A stretch of 64,000 nt of DNA from Thermococcus sp. MV5 (GCF_012027425.1 NZ_SNUE01000004.1:236418-300417); one strand, 5' to 3'. Shown: positions 33,609 through 41,214, numbered from the stretch's first letter. Notes: generated from the sequence alone by a model not told the origin. Numbers and translations: made by a program.

Positions 33609-34533
33609 CATGTTTGGATTTCTTGCGTATAGCGATGAAAAGCACGTGTTCGTCTTTCCTTCTCCAGAGAATCATCCATACCGGTAAATTTCCGATCCTT
33701 GACTCTTCTATTATTTCCCCCCTGAGTTTGATGAGCCCTCTTATAAACCCATAAATCTTTGGCGCCTTTTTACCCGAGGTCTCCATGGCCATAAAAGCCC
33801 TGACTCCATTGTATCTCTCCCTATAAAATATGAGCTTCACAGTTTCAGACTCTAAAAGCTGCTTCATGGCCCTTTTCATTGGGGATTTAACTTTAAGATC
33901 AACTGCTTTCTTGAGCTCTGCTTTTTGAGAAGCTCCACAAAAAGGGCAGGTAAATTCGTAGTAGCTTTCTCCAATTAGTAAATCCCTTTTAACTTTTAAA
34001 TCCCCCTCTGTCAGCGGCATTCCGCAGGAGGCACATGTTAAACCAAGTTTTTCGCTTTCAGGCTCTTCGAGGCATACTTTATACAGCCTAGAATTCTTTG
34101 ACGGTAGGAAAATTTCTCTCCCTATGGTATGAAGATCCAGAAAAAGATCTTTCAGAATATTGTACATTCCAATGGCCTCATGTTTGTTTAAATTCAGGCT
34201 AATAACCTTTTCCCATCCGCTTGATTTCCCTTCATAAAGTGTTAGGATTGTCTTCTCTCCAATTTCCTCCAGCATCTCTACAATCCAGCTTCTCTTAACT
34301 GAAATGACGTCATATCTTTCTGTTATTTTACCATTTTCGACCTTTATTTCGATATCTATGAAGCTATGGCAGGAGGGACATGATGTGTACGCATAGATTT
34401 TGTCGATATTAACAGTATCACCAACTCGATAGTGCTCCAGCATGTTTTCCAGAGATTTTGTTTGGAAATTTTTTATTTTGTGCTCACATACTGGGCATCT
34501 GGCGTGTATATGAACGTAGTCGAACATTCCCAT
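33601..34533 (-). CDS. Uncharacterised protein with two zinc ribbons
   Basis: 310 residues. N-terminal domain: FDYVHIHARCPVCEHKIKNFQTK, then about 35 residues, then SCPSCHSFIDIEI, four Cys for one zinc. A second cluster lies centrally: LTCASCGMPLTE ... FTCPFCGASQKAEL. The C-terminal third (KQLLESETVKLIFYRERYNG, PVWMILWRRKDEHVLFI) is mixed alpha/beta. I know of no named family or function. ATG at 34533 with GGTG seven bases before. It lies alone, convergent with the DUF4143 ATPase. Confidence 0.65.
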   Translation of the reverse strand: MGMFDYVHIHARCPVCEHKIKNFQTKSLENMLEHYRVGDTVNIDKIYAYTSCPSCHSFIDIEIKVENGKITERYDVISVKRSWIVEMLEEIGEKTILTLYEGKSSGWEKVISLNLNKHEAIGMYNILKDLFLDLHTIGREIFLPSKNSRLYKVCLEEPESEKLGLTCASCGMPLTEGDLKVKRDLLIGESYYEFTCPFCGASQKAELKKAVDLKVKSPMKRAMKQLLESETVKLIFYRERYNGVRAFMAMETSGKKAPKIYGFIRGLIKLRGEIIEESRIGNLPVWMILWRRKDEHVLFIAIRKKSKHEG

Positions 34534-34628
34534 CAAACAGCACCCTTTAATTCTTTCATCTGATGAAGTTAAAAATTTACTTGTACATCAAATAGTGGGG
34601 TGTTGGATGATGATACTAAAGTGAATCA

Positions 34629-34700
34629 ATAAGCGAAGCTCTGCAGATTGGGGATATGGGGTGGTTCTCATGAGCGAGGCAAGTCAGGTCTTATTCATGT
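34629..34700 (+). repeat. Flippase 5'-end remnant (two overlapping pieces)
   Basis: ATAAGCGAAGCTCTGCAGA at 34630-34648 and ATGAGCGAGGCAAGTCAG at 34670-34687 match the first codons of the flippase at 53818 (ATGAGCGAGGCAAGCAAA, then GCTCTGCAGAAGATTGCA). No reading frame remains. It marks the boundary between the ATPase/zinc-ribbon cassette and the next one. Confidence 0.65.
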
Positions 34701-34711
34701 TGTCTATCATC

Positions 34712-34748
34712 AATATCAACAAAAGCTTTTTAAATATTTGTTGATATT
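34712..34748 (+). promoter_or_regulatory. Perfect inverted repeat around the TATA box of the winged-helix gene
   Basis: AATATCAACAAA at 34712-34723 and TTTGTTGATATT at 34737-34748 are exact complements; the TATA-like TTTTTAAATA sits in the 13-base centre. A bound regulator would block TBP directly, so autorepression by the downstream protein is likely. Confidence 0.65.
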
Positions 34749-34766
34749 ATAGATTTGGTGGATAAG

Positions 34767-35369
34767 GTGAAGCCCCCGACTTCTAGGGAAAAAGTTTACA
34801 GCCTGATTTTTGACCACAGTCCAGTCTCAATGCCTGAAATCTCTAAAATTACCGGGTTGAACTACAAGTATGTATTTCAGGTCATCAAGGCGTTAAGGCG
34901 GGAGAATTATTTAACAACGACACCTACCGGAAAGCTGGTAGTTTTGGACAAAAAGGGGCTGATATTCAAGTGGGCGAAGGATAAGGATGTAATACTGAAT
35001 TCTTTGACTCCCATAACCCTTAAACTGATCCCTGACTATAACTTAAGGGAGCTGGCTCTCTTCTCCGGAAATTCTGTTCTCTGGTTGCTCGGCAGGATAA
35101 TCAGCCCGGCAGGCGGAATCCTCTATGTGCGTGAAAAAACTTTTAAAGAGCTCATTGAGCTCAAAGACCCAGAAGGTTACCCTTTCAAGGTTTACATTTA
35201 CGATGACTTCTACTTCAAGATTAGGAAGGAACTTAACGGTTACTATATTCCAAGCTGGGGAATGATTCTAGCTGATATGCTCGTTCAGGGAACGTACACG
35301 AGGCTCTTTGACGATGTTTTTGAAACAGTTGTTTCTATAATTGAGGGTGAGAGGAATGAAGAGGGTTGA
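34767..35369 (+). CDS. Winged-helix regulator, AbiEi-like
   Basis: 200 residues from the GTG at 34767 (GGTGG seven bases upstream; TTG and GTG codons at 34755-34760 are alternatives). N-terminal winged helix REKVYSLIFDHSPVSMPEISKITGLNYKYVFQVIKALRREN, then a domain with LALFSGNSVLWLLGRII and GYPFKVYIYDDFYF. It is a paralogue of the gene at 36475 (FVVFSGTSALWVLGKVM, GYPIRFYSYDEEVF). Probably an antitoxin-type autoregulator; its partner gene is cut to a stub (35358-35436). Confidence 0.7.
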   Translation: MKPPTSREKVYSLIFDHSPVSMPEISKITGLNYKYVFQVIKALRRENYLTTTPTGKLVVLDKKGLIFKWAKDKDVILNSLTPITLKLIPDYNLRELALFSGNSVLWLLGRIISPAGGILYVREKTFKELIELKDPEGYPFKVYIYDDFYFKIRKELNGYYIPSWGMILADMLVQGTYTRLFDDVFETVVSIIEGERNEEG

Positions 35370-35436
35370 ACTTTCTGAGAAATTATTCCTTGAGGTTTAT
35401 TTCATATCCCTGCAGAAAGCTTTCTTAGATTTTTGA
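35358..35436 (+). pseudogene. Truncated 5' stub of a partner gene
   Basis: ATG inside the end of the regulator gene opens a 26-residue frame (MKRVELSEKLFLEVYFISLQ and six more) that ends at once. The coupled overlap is what one expects of a toxin or effector partner, now lost by deletion up to the convergent gene ending at 35425. Confidence 0.45.
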
Positions 35437-35919
35437 GACTCGGTCGAGGTAGTCCACTACTATGTGAATCCTCTCTCCGGGAAATTTTTTGCGGATCGCT
35501 TTAAAGGCCCGTCGTATAAGCTTCACTTCTTCTCTTGGCGCCATTCTCTGCCTGAGGTAAACAACTATTTTTGCTTCACCATACTCATCTGCATCGAGTT
35601 CTATTATTCCGAATTCTGAGGGTCTTATCAGCTCCATGAGGGACTCAACTGCGGCCTTGGAATTTTTTCTGAGATCCTCATGAAGGGACTGAAAACTCTC
35701 CGTTTCTTTTATCCTCACACTATCTTGAGGGATATCATGGATTACATTAAGGTTTGGATAATATCTATCGGATATCACCCGGGTGACACCTATAAGTTTT
35801 ACAGGATATTCTCCCCTGATTCTTTCATAGGACGTTTCAGTAGCTGGAATTGAGTAAAATTTCCTGTGTATGTTTATCCTCCCGTTCTGGAAGGTTGTTA
35901 TGAACATTTCATGTTTCAT
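35425..35919 (-). CDS. Uncharacterised protein encoded with a DUF3467-like protein
   Basis: 164 residues, not recognised. Predicted mixed alpha/beta: FITTFQNGRINIHRKFYSI, then IRPSEFGIIELDADEYGEAKIVVYLRQRM and a C-terminal FKAIRKKFPGERIHIVVDYL. The ATG overlaps the stop of the DUF3467-like gene by four bases (ATGA), so the two form an operon. Position in an island of defence-type cassettes makes a partnered function plausible, nothing more. Confidence 0.6.
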   Translation of the reverse strand: MKHEMFITTFQNGRINIHRKFYSIPATETSYERIRGEYPVKLIGVTRVISDRYYPNLNVIHDIPQDSVRIKETESFQSLHEDLRKNSKAAVESLMELIRPSEFGIIELDADEYGEAKIVVYLRQRMAPREEVKLIRRAFKAIRKKFPGERIHIVVDYLDRVSKI

Positions 35920-36221
35920 TCTTCTTCACCAGATATCTCGACTTCTATCTCTCCAAATTTCTTTTCGTAGTCTTTGATACTCTTTTCAAGGGCAGAGAGC
36001 ATTTTTTTAGCGGTTTTGGGTGGGAGATATATCCTCACATCAGAAACAAGCCTTCCACCATGCTCGATAATCCTACCGGTTTCCTCTTCTGCGTACAGGG
36101 ATAGTTCGGGCTTCAGGAATTCGAGAACAAATGTTCCTTCGTCTGTGAATCCAACCACAACCTTGAATGACAGTCTCTCAACGAAGGATTGAGATTTGCT
36201 GACCTCCGTCTTCTCTTCCAT
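35916..36221 (-). CDS. DUF3467-like small protein
   Basis: 101 residues. The C-terminal DVRIYLPPKTAKKMLSALEKSIKDYEKKFGEIEVEI fits DUF3467 (..hAkrl...L...i..YE.kFG.I). The middle VVGFTDEGTFVLEFLKPELS is a beta region. Function of the family is not known to me. First gene of a two-gene operon with the 164-residue protein; its start is preceded by a GGAGAGGGCAAG stretch. Confidence 0.6.
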   Translation of the reverse strand: MEEKTEVSKSQSFVERLSFKVVVGFTDEGTFVLEFLKPELSLYAEEETGRIIEHGGRLVSDVRIYLPPKTAKKMLSALEKSIKDYEKKFGEIEVEISGEEE

Positions 36222-36319
36222 CTTGCCCTCTCCGTGTAAGAGTCAGCAAAAAAGGGTTATAAAATTTCTGGTAGTTAGGAAGGCATAACGGGTTATACAC
36301 CTAAAGGACATGGCTTTTG

Positions 36320-36445
36320 AAAGTTCACAAATGAGTCAACAAGTGGTTCCCATGAGTGAGGCAAGCTGGGCTTGGGGAAGATTGCACGGGGGAGGACATA
36401 GTTTTTGCGGAATTTGCTTTATTGTACCTTTTGTATCCTAAACTT
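36320..36445 (+). repeat. Flippase 5'-end remnant
   Basis: ATGAGTCAACAAGTGGTTCCC then ATGAGTGAGGCAAGC ... GAAGATTGCACGGGGG ... AGTTTTTGCGGAA tracks the flippase opening at 53818 with small gaps. It ends in TTTTGTATCCTAAACTTT, a tail shared with the copies at 39481 and 45026. Cassette boundary; no frame survives. Confidence 0.65.
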
Positions 36446-36474
36446 TATAAGTAATAGTATACAAAGCATACATT
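36440..36474 (+). promoter_or_regulatory. Promoter of the second winged-helix regulator
   Basis: ACTTTATAAGT (36441-36451) is the TATA box; AGTATACAAAGCATACAT, an imperfect dyad (GTAT...ATAC), covers the start. The ATG at 36475 is about 28 bp after the TATA centre, so leaderless. Confidence 0.5.
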
Positions 36475-37050
36475 ATGAGGGCGCCGGTACTGAAGGAGAA
36501 AATATTGAGGGAGCTGGCAGTTAGGGGGGATACTTCCGTTAGGGAACTTCTTGCTAGGTTTAAGGTTAACAGGCCTTATCTTTACAGGGTTCTCAGGTCA
36601 CTGGAGAGCGATGGGGCAATAGTCCTTGAGAGGGGGAAAGTACGTGTCCTTGACAAAAGGGCCCTCCTCTATGCGTGGGGAGCAGAAAAGAGGAAGATAT
36701 TCCGGGTCATTAAGGGGGTGACATTCAGGGTGAGGCCCAGGAAGGTCAGGGACTTTGTGGTGTTCTCTGGAACGTCAGCGCTTTGGGTTCTGGGAAAAGT
36801 TATGGAGCCAAGCTTTGGGACTGCGTATATTAGAGTGGAGGATTTTGAGAAGTTAAATCGAATTGGAATCAAACGGGAGGGGTATCCAATCCGGTTCTAC
36901 TCCTATGATGAAGAGGTTTTTAACTATACAATAAATATAAGGGGATACACGCTACCAGTGATTGAGCAGGTTATTGCCGATGCCCTTGGGGAGGGGATGT
37001 ATACGAGGGTCATTGAAGATCTGCTGGAGGAGGTAGAATGGAAGAGATAA
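36475..37050 (+). CDS. Winged-helix regulator, paralogue of the gene at 34767
   Basis: 191 residues. Winged helix KILRELAVRGDTSVRELLARFKVNRPYLYRVLRSLESDGAIVLERGKVRVL, then DFVVFSGTSALWVLGKVMEPSFGTAYIR, GYPIRFYSYDEEVFNYTINIRGYTLPVIEQVIADAL. Every block has an equivalent in the 34767 protein. Its coupled partner is reduced to 14 codons (37038-37082). The GC content is a little higher than its neighbours. Function is likely operon autoregulation. Confidence 0.7.
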   Translation: MRAPVLKEKILRELAVRGDTSVRELLARFKVNRPYLYRVLRSLESDGAIVLERGKVRVLDKRALLYAWGAEKRKIFRVIKGVTFRVRPRKVRDFVVFSGTSALWVLGKVMEPSFGTAYIRVEDFEKLNRIGIKREGYPIRFYSYDEEVFNYTINIRGYTLPVIEQVIADALGEGMYTRVIEDLLEEVEWKR

Positions 37051-37082
37051 CGGTGAGGATGGATAGAAAGTCTTATGTATAG
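37038..37082 (+). pseudogene. Truncated 5' stub of a partner gene
   Basis: An ATG inside the end of the regulator gene opens MEEITVRMDRKSYV and stops. The same layout (coupled start, immediate truncation) follows the paralogous regulator at 35358, so both regulators have lost a second gene independently. Confidence 0.4.
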
Positions 37083-37249
37083 CCTTTTAGGTTTGATAGC
37101 ACAAACTCCAAAAGGGTTAAAAAGGTTGAAATCATATAAGTTATTGTGAACAGTAATTGATGTTAGAAAAACAGTTTTTTTCGCCCGCTCCCTTGTGAAG
37201 CCCATCCGATGACAAGAGGGGGCGGATGAGCGGGTGTGTCTCTGGCTTT

Positions 37250-37774
37250 TTAATGTTTTATTCCCCTTCTCCTGAGATTAACGTAATTATCGGCTATTGT
37301 TATTAGGATTTTCCTCTGTAGATAATACTCCAGTTCTCGCTCAATTTGTTTCTGCATTATAACATCCTTTTCTTTTTGTGCTTCCCATAACTTTTGTTTT
37401 AGCTTTTCTATGGCTGGAGCTATGTCTCCCTCCTTTATGATCGAAATCTGCATATCTCCAAATCTATCCACAACTGCTCTCCAAAGTTTATCATCTACAA
37501 TAATTTCGAGTCCAAAACGGGCATAGTACTCAACGTCTTCCCAGAAATAGTGGTTAATTTTAGCATAATATCTGGGTTTGAGATAATACTTTCTCATGAC
37601 TTTTTCCAGTCTTGGTCTGAATTCATTTTTTAAATACTGATTCCTGTTCCTTTTAACTTCTCTGAAATGTTTTATCCCTCTAAACTCTCTTGTGAGTTTA
37701 TGTAAATCATCGTAATTAACCACTATTATCGCAGTAGCATTGTTGCTTTCGTCGATGGCTATTACAACCTGCAT
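37250..37774 (-). CDS. Uncharacterised protein (possible DUF3800-like/RNase H fold start)
   Basis: 174 residues. The first strand MQVVIAIDESNNATAIIVVNYDDLHKL, with an Asp-Glu-Ser after a beta strand, resembles DUF3800-type RNase H folds; the rest (RPRLEKVMRKYYLKPRYYAKINHYFWEDVEYYARFG, IIVDDKLWRAVVDRFGDM, then a long charged coiled-coil-like helix 120-165) is not diagnostic. Alternative start TTG at 37786. It is alone between two cassette boundaries. Confidence 0.55.
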   Translation of the reverse strand: MQVVIAIDESNNATAIIVVNYDDLHKLTREFRGIKHFREVKRNRNQYLKNEFRPRLEKVMRKYYLKPRYYAKINHYFWEDVEYYARFGLEIIVDDKLWRAVVDRFGDMQISIIKEGDIAPAIEKLKQKLWEAQKEKDVIMQKQIERELEYYLQRKILITIADNYVNLRRRGIKH

Positions 37775-37866
37775 GTATTGTCCCAAGCTCTCTCATTGGA
37801 TTAGATTTATAACGCTTTTGTGGAAAATTTCCTAAGCACGCTTAGGAATCTAAATGTTGAGAGAAG

Positions 37867-37980
37867 AGTATTTTGGTGAGGGTTGGAAGGGGCAAAAGAG
37901 GGTGACCTACCCCGCCCTCACGGATGGGGTCTTCCCGCCACGAAAAAGATAAAATACGTGATTCAAATGATGCAAAAATG
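37867..37980 (+). pseudogene. 3' remnant of an AlbA_2 gene carrying a ~46-bp insert
   Basis: GGTTGGAAGGGGCAAAAGAGG (to 37902) and TAAAATACGTGATTCAAATG (from 37950) are, without the insert, the 3' end of the AlbA_2 gene at 52414 (53725-53770). The intact locus thus supplies the empty site and shows the insert is about 46-48 bp. Confidence 0.7.
37903..37948 (-). repeat. Short right-end-like insert within the AlbA_2 remnant
   Basis: Minus strand: TTCGTGGCGGGAAGACCCC, ATCCGTGAGGGCGGGG, TAGGTCA. The GGGCGGGG...GGTCA end and internal CCCC...GGGG pairing resemble the other IS605-type right ends in the window. Confidence 0.5.
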
Positions 37981-38035
37981 AGTCAAAAAGTGAAACCCCC
38001 ATAAGTGAAGTAAGCCAAGTCGTGGTTGCCTGGGG
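37980..38035 (+). repeat. Flippase 5'-end remnant
   Basis: GAGTCAAAAAGTGAAACCCCC, then ATAAGTGAAGTAAGCCAAGT, matching the leader and first codons of the flippase gene (ATGAGCGAGGCAAGCAAAGC). Heavily decayed after ~20 bases. Confidence 0.55.
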
Positions 38036-38105
38036 ATAGTTATTTTTCTTTCGATAACTGAAAGCTTATTAATTGATCATTCCATCAAAATGTTGGGTGG
38101 ACTGC

Positions 38106-39452
38106 ATGGATGTTAGTGATCTAATTAAGAATGGTGAGAGTGAAACTATCGAGTTTAAGCGGGAGTTGAATGATTCTGCGTATAAGACACTGTCAGCCTT
38201 TGCTAACACTAACGGGGGGGTTCTTCTCCTCAGTGTTGGTGATGATGGAAAAGTTTTTGGGTTTTCTGGGGATTTAGACGGTCTAGCCAGATCAATAAGG
38301 CACAACCTTGGAATAAACCCATCCATAAAGGTTGAAGGGATTGATGGAAAGAAAGTTGTCATTGTTGAAGTCTCTCAGTCATCTGTCCCGGTTTCATTTA
38401 GAGGGAGATACTACAAAAGAGTTGGTGCTCAGACCGTTGAGATGGGCTGGGAGGATTTGCAGAAGTTTTTCCTTAAAAAATCCGGAATTACGTGGGATTC
38501 TCTACCATCTCCTGCGACGCTGAAAGATCTGGATGAGGAAACGATCAGAAAGTTTGTCCATATGGCTAAGACTAGGCTACCATACATCAATGAAAATGAA
38601 GACATAACCTCTATCCTTAACAAGCTTGGGCTTTTAGAGGACGGAAAGATAACCAACGCCGCACTGCTGCTCTTTGGAAGAGAGCCTCAGAGGTATTATA
38701 TCCAAGCTAAGGTCAGAATAGGCCGATTTAAAGACCCGATAACGATCATAGACGACAAGGAAATTGAGGGAAATCTCTTTGCTCAAGTGGAGGAGGCCAT
38801 GAGGGTAATAATGAGCCACATTGGAGTTAGGTATGAGTTTGAGGGAGAGCTGAGGAGAAAGGAAATCTGGGATTATCCCTTAAATGCCCTTAGGGAAGGC
38901 ATAATAAACGCCTTGGTCCACAGGGACTACACCGACCCAAGCAACGTACAGATTAAAATCTTTGATGACTTCATCTGGATGTGGAACCCCGGGGAGCTGC
39001 CGGAGGGGATTAGCCTTGAAGACCTGAAAAAGGAAACACATCCTTCCAAGCTGAGGAATCCCAAGATTGCCCAGGTTTTCTACTACGCCGGGCTGATTGA
39101 GAGGTGGGGCACTGGGACGTTTAAGATGGTGCGTCTTTGTTTAGAGAGCGGCCTGCCTGAGCCTGAGTTTAGGGAGGTTGCTGGAGGCTTCTTGGTTGTT
39201 TTGAGGAAGGATATTTATACTGAAGATTACCTGAGAAAACTGGGTTTAAATGAAAGGCAGATTAAGGCCGTGCTCTACGTGAAGGAGAAGGGGAGGATAG
39301 GGAATAAGGAGTATCAGGAGTTGTTTAATGTTTCGAGACAGACAGCAACAAGGGATCTGAGTGATTTGGTTAGATTGGGAATTCTCGAACGTGTCGAGAA
39401 AGGGAAGTATAAGCTAAAGACTCACCGTGAGTCAAATATGAGTCAATCATGA
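38106..39452 (+). CDS. AlbA_2 (Schlafen-type) / HATPase_c_4 DNA-binding regulator-like protein
   Basis: 448 residues from the ATG at 38106 (GGGTGG upstream). N-terminal AlbA_2: LIKNGESETIEFKRELNDSAYKTLSAFANTNGGVLLLSVGDDGKVFGF; middle ATP-binding HATPase_c_4 part with LREGIINALVHRDYTDPSNVQIKIFDDFIWMWNPGELPEGI and KIAQVFYYAGLIERWGTGTFKM; C-terminal winged helix QIKAVLYVKEKGRIGNKEYQELFNVSRQTATRDLSDLVRLGIL. Such proteins are annotated RecG-like regulators; some Schlafen-AlbA_2 proteins take part in defence. Paralogue of the gene at 52414. Its 3' end has four GAGTCAA repeats. Confidence 0.82.
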   Translation: MDVSDLIKNGESETIEFKRELNDSAYKTLSAFANTNGGVLLLSVGDDGKVFGFSGDLDGLARSIRHNLGINPSIKVEGIDGKKVVIVEVSQSSVPVSFRGRYYKRVGAQTVEMGWEDLQKFFLKKSGITWDSLPSPATLKDLDEETIRKFVHMAKTRLPYINENEDITSILNKLGLLEDGKITNAALLLFGREPQRYYIQAKVRIGRFKDPITIIDDKEIEGNLFAQVEEAMRVIMSHIGVRYEFEGELRRKEIWDYPLNALREGIINALVHRDYTDPSNVQIKIFDDFIWMWNPGELPEGISLEDLKKETHPSKLRNPKIAQVFYYAGLIERWGTGTFKMVRLCLESGLPEPEFREVAGGFLVVLRKDIYTEDYLRKLGLNERQIKAVLYVKEKGRIGNKEYQELFNVSRQTATRDLSDLVRLGILERVEKGKYKLKTHRESNMSQS

Positions 39453-39466
39453 GTCAAATGAGTCAA
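39429..39466 (+). repeat. Short tandem repeat at the AlbA_2 3' end
   Basis: GAGTCAA occurs at 39429, 39440, 39451 and 39460, mostly 11 bp apart, straddling the stop codon. The paralogous gene has equivalent ATGATGCAA units at 53760-53800. Confidence 0.6.
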
Positions 39467-39480
39467 AAGGTGAAATCCCA

Positions 39481-39615
39481 TAAGCGAGGCAAGTCAAGCT
39501 TTACAAAAGATTGCTAGAGGATAGGGATTGTCTTCGCTGTGTCATTTGTATCCTAAACTTTCTCTCCCTTAGAGAGATCAATTCTGTGCTTAGGTTCTGA
39601 TAATGTACTTTACAT
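39481..39615 (+). repeat. 135-bp direct repeat, copy A: flippase 5' remnant plus AlbA_2 3' end
   Basis: Begins ATAAGCGAGGCAAGTCAAGC (flippase start), passes TCATTTGTATCCTAAACTTT and a TCTCTC/GAGAGA hairpin, and ends in TTCTGATAATGTACTTTACA, which on the minus strand is the last codons (VKYIIRT, stop) of the AlbA_2 gene at 45136. The same 135 bases occur at 45026-45161. Confidence 0.8.
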
Positions 39616-39659
39616 CTTTCTTTTGAAGGCCTCGCCCTTTAGGGCGGGGGAGGTCAGTG
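39613..39659 (+). repeat. Solo IS605-type right-end-like sequence (best preserved)
   Basis: CATCTTTCTTTTGAAGGCCT, then CGCCCTTTAGGGCG hairpin, GGGGAGGTCAGTG. It lies where the coding body of an AlbA_2 gene should be in copy A of the repeat. No tnpA or tnpB nearby. Confidence 0.65.
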
Positions 39660-39735
39660 TTAAGTACTGTTAACATAAAAACTTAACGGTACCGTTAAGT
39701 TTCTTGGGTTTATGGTACTTAACGGTAGAACTTTT
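39659..39735 (+). repeat. Palindrome-rich ~75-bp element, copy A
   Basis: GTTAAGTACTGTTAAC, then the perfect 18-bp palindrome CTTAACGGTACCGTTAAG (39682-39699), then GTACTTAACGGT. Copy B (46436-46511) is the upstream region of the AlbA_2 gene at 45136. Repeated TTAAC/GTTAA half-sites indicate an operator array. Confidence 0.7.
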
Positions 39736-39786
39736 TGCTTGCTAAGATCAAAATATTTAAATATTCGAGTCATGTTTATTATAATT

Positions 39787-41214
39787 ATGATTCGAAAATT
39801 TGTAAACAGGAAGAGGGAGTTTGAAGTCTTAGAGAGAGCATGGAGGGAAGGCTTTCGACTTTTTGTGGTCTACGGGAGAAGAAGGGTGGGAAAGACTACC
39901 CTTTTGAGGAAATTCCTGGAAAATAAAAGGGGCATATATTTTCTCTGCTCCCAGAGGGGGTATGGGAAAGACATCGAAAGATTTTCTCACGAGATAAGTT
40001 CTTTTATTAGTGCTCCGGTAAGATTCGAAAGCTTTAGGGATGCATTTAGATTCCTAAAGGGACAGGGGAAGCTTTTGGTGATTCTTGATGAGTTCCCTTA
40101 CTTGATAGAGGCAGACAAGGGCGTTACATCTGAGTTTCAGGAGGTGGTGGATATAGTGCTTGAGGGTTCAGAGATCACCATTATCCTCTGCGGTTCGAGC
40201 GTTGGAATGATGGAGCGTGAGGTTCTCAGCTACAAGAGCCCTCTCTACGGGCGAGCAAGTGGGGTTCTGAAGGTCAAACCATTCCGCTTCTTCGATATGG
40301 TGGAATGGTTTGGAAAGGACTTTGAGAAGCTTTTAAGACTCTATGGGGTCACGTGGGGGATTCCCAAATACATGGAATTCTTTAAAACGGGGAGCGATGA
40401 TGAGATTATCAACAACTTCTTTGACCCGAGTGCATTTCTTTTCAATGAGGCGAGGCTTCTTCTCATGGAGGAACTGAGGAATCCAACCAGATATATGCAG
40501 ATTATCGAGGCCATAGCCATGGGAAAAACCCGGCTTAACGAGATCGCTCAGTACGTTGGGATGGATGCCAAAGATCTATCTGCATATCTTAGGGTGCTCT
40601 CGAATCTTGGAATTGTGAGGCGGGAAGTTCCAACAACAGAGAGGAAAGCCAAGAGAGGGATTTATGTTATAGAAGATGAGTACTTCCGTTTTTACCACCG
40701 CTTCGTCAGTCCGCATTATGAGGAGATAGACTCCCTAAATCCTGAGCCAGCAATTCAGGATTTCCTGGGGAACTTTAACACCTATCTTGGAAAGACCTTC
40801 GAAAAAGCAGCCAAAGAGTTTTTAATAGAACTTAATAAGTATGGGAGGTTGCCGTTTAAATTTACAGAGATCGGAAAGTGGTGGCATAAAAATGAGGAAA
40901 TTGATCTCATTGCACTGGACAAAAGGGAAAATAAGGCTCTGCTGGTGGAGGTAAAGTGGAAGGAGTTGAGCGAGAAAGAAGCGAGGGGGGTTTTGAAAGA
41001 TTTAAAGCGTAAAAGTGGGCTTGTTGGGTTAAAAAACTGGCAGAAGTATTACGGGTTGATAGCGAAGGGCATTGAAGGTAAGGAAGCTCTTAAAAGTGAG
41101 GGCTGGCTCCTGTGGGATTTAGAAGATTTCAAGAATTTGAATTTTAAGAGGGAAAAAACTCTGAACGGGTCCGTTTCGAACATGAGGAGACCTCCAGAGA
41201 ATTCTAAAAATTAA
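39787..41214 (+). CDS. Archaeal AAA ATPase with DUF234 C-terminus
   Basis: 475 residues. I chose the ATG at 39787 because IRKFVNRKREFEVLERAW aligns with FVNRSDELEALKKAY of the 19989 protein, and the TATA (ATATTTAAATATT, 39750-39763) is about 27 bp before it: leaderless. Walker A GRRRVGKTT (30-38), Walker B LLVILDEFPYL, winged helix NEIAQYVGMDAKDLSAYLRVLSNLGIV, DUF234 WWHKNEEIDLIALDKRENKALLVEVKWK. Very similar to 19989 in the C-terminal part, pointing to duplication. A C-terminal tail after LWDLEDF is unique. Confidence 0.82.
   Translation: MIRKFVNRKREFEVLERAWREGFRLFVVYGRRRVGKTTLLRKFLENKRGIYFLCSQRGYGKDIERFSHEISSFISAPVRFESFRDAFRFLKGQGKLLVILDEFPYLIEADKGVTSEFQEVVDIVLEGSEITIILCGSSVGMMEREVLSYKSPLYGRASGVLKVKPFRFFDMVEWFGKDFEKLLRLYGVTWGIPKYMEFFKTGSDDEIINNFFDPSAFLFNEARLLLMEELRNPTRYMQIIEAIAMGKTRLNEIAQYVGMDAKDLSAYLRVLSNLGIVRREVPTTERKAKRGIYVIEDEYFRFYHRFVSPHYEEIDSLNPEPAIQDFLGNFNTYLGKTFEKAAKEFLIELNKYGRLPFKFTEIGKWWHKNEEIDLIALDKRENKALLVEVKWKELSEKEARGVLKDLKRKSGLVGLKNWQKYYGLIAKGIEGKEALKSEGWLLWDLEDFKNLNFKREKTLNGSVSNMRRPPENSKN

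Larger units (their letters stand above)
37775..38105. other. Cassette junction with gene remnants
   Basis: No intact gene. It holds an AlbA_2-gene 3' remnant interrupted by a right-end-like insert (37867-37980), a flippase 5' remnant (37980-38035) and the promoter side of the next gene (AGCTTATTAATTG near 38063-38075, GGGTGG before the ATG at 38106). Confidence 0.55.

Noticed and set aside
39429..39466. Possible CRISPR-like repeat (GAGTCAA units)
   Set aside because: Units are 7-11 bp with no unique spacers of 30-40 bp; they are simple tandem repeats. No CRISPR array or cas gene was seen in the window.
39659..39680. Guide-target match: the bases after the right end at 39613 also occur at 46436
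   Set aside because: The identity is explained by the two homologous operator copies, so it is not evidence that the sequence acts as a guide.
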